Shown here in pieces: positions 40,906-40,967 of a DNA stretch of 40,967 nt; position 1 is the first letter of the stretch; every line of letters begins with the position of its first letter. Location: contig JAOTTW010000005.1 in assembly GCA_029864235.1 (NCBI GenBank), forward strand, positions 1 to 40,967, written 5' to 3'. The notes below the pieces were generated by a model. The model searched no databases. It saw nothing but the letters and a program-made list of their open reading frames with translations, and had not been told where the DNA came from. The position numbers and the translations under genes were made by a program. This DNA is from Candidatus Nitrosopumilus sp. (GTDB lineage Archaea > Thermoproteota > Nitrososphaeria > Nitrososphaerales > Nitrosopumilaceae).

Positions 40906-40967
40906 ACCCGTAGGTCGCCGGTTCGATTCCGGTCGGCCCCACGTTACTATCGGATTCATATACTTGA

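Larger units (their letters stand above)
40788..40941 (+). tRNA. tRNA-Trp (CCA) with two introns
   Basis: The acceptor stem GGGGTCG (40788-40794) pairs with CGGCCCC (40934-40940) and A73 is 40941; CCA is not encoded. D-stem GCCT/GGGC and T-arm GCCGG-TTCGATT-CCGGT are intact. Only removal of 40817-40842 and 40852-40905 restores the anticodon arm: ACGGG-CTCCAGA-CCCGT, with anticodon CCA at 40848-40850. Exons are 40788-40816, 40843-40851 and 40906-40941 (74 nt mature). A class II (Leu/Ser) reading without the first intron was considered and rejected. Confidence 0.88.

Noticed and set aside
40788-40941. Class II tRNA (Leu/Ser) with long variable arm and a single intron
   Set aside because: Pairing ACAG with CTGT leaves an impossible anticodon loop. 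The two-intron Trp reading gives a perfect anticodon stem and BHB sites.

Overview
The window looks like a chromosome segment of a marine ammonia-oxidising archaeon of the Nitrosopumilus type (Nitrososphaerota/Thaumarchaeota). The evidence is low GC, many leaderless genes with an archaeal TATA box about 25 nt before ATG/GTG/TTG, an archaeal uS11 with an acidic N-terminal extension, PDCD5, RtcB, CFI-box surface proteins and a tRNA-Trp gene interrupted by two BHB-type introns. This is inferred from gene content; no database search was possible.

Layout. Positions 1-5660 hold two paralogous, secreted (N-N-x-G-T-I)n repeat proteins on the minus strand. The first runs off the left edge. Between them lie a zinc-ribbon microprotein, a divergent winged-helix regulator with a tandem palindromic operator, and a membrane-anchored thermonuclease. 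Positions 5798-18090 form an accessory island: a decayed Cas1/casposase-like tail, a VirB4-type ATPase, a SIR2-like protein fused to a transmembrane segment and an outside domain, and a set of membrane proteins (127, 153, 287, 477 and 844 aa). Six genes of the island carry very similar leaderless promoters, which suggests they are expressed together as a type-IV-secretion or Ced-like DNA-transfer apparatus. No relaxase is visible. Positions 18300-22400 carry large repeat-containing or protease-like surface genes and an RTX remnant. Positions 22680-28760 hold many tiny zinc-knuckle genes in ATGA-overlapping strings, two divergent ribbon-helix-helix regulators with TACATGTA operators, and a tyrosine integrase. 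This looks like the end of an integrated plasmid or virus.

From 28850 onward the content is core: uS11, an RtcB/PDCD5 operon, a zinc alcohol dehydrogenase, adenylosuccinate lyase, an asparagine-synthetase-like PP-loop protein, pterin carbinolamine dehydratase, a PTPS/QueD protein with an extra N-terminal domain, valyl-tRNA synthetase, PdxS/PdxT and tRNA-Trp. RtcB (RNA ligase) and the doubly interrupted tRNA-Trp belong to the same pathway, tRNA intron removal and exon joining.

Several small genes listed here (46-57 codons, one of 17) are shorter than ordinary ORF cut-offs. They were found by reading gaps on both strands and following start/stop overlaps and Shine-Dalgarno sites.
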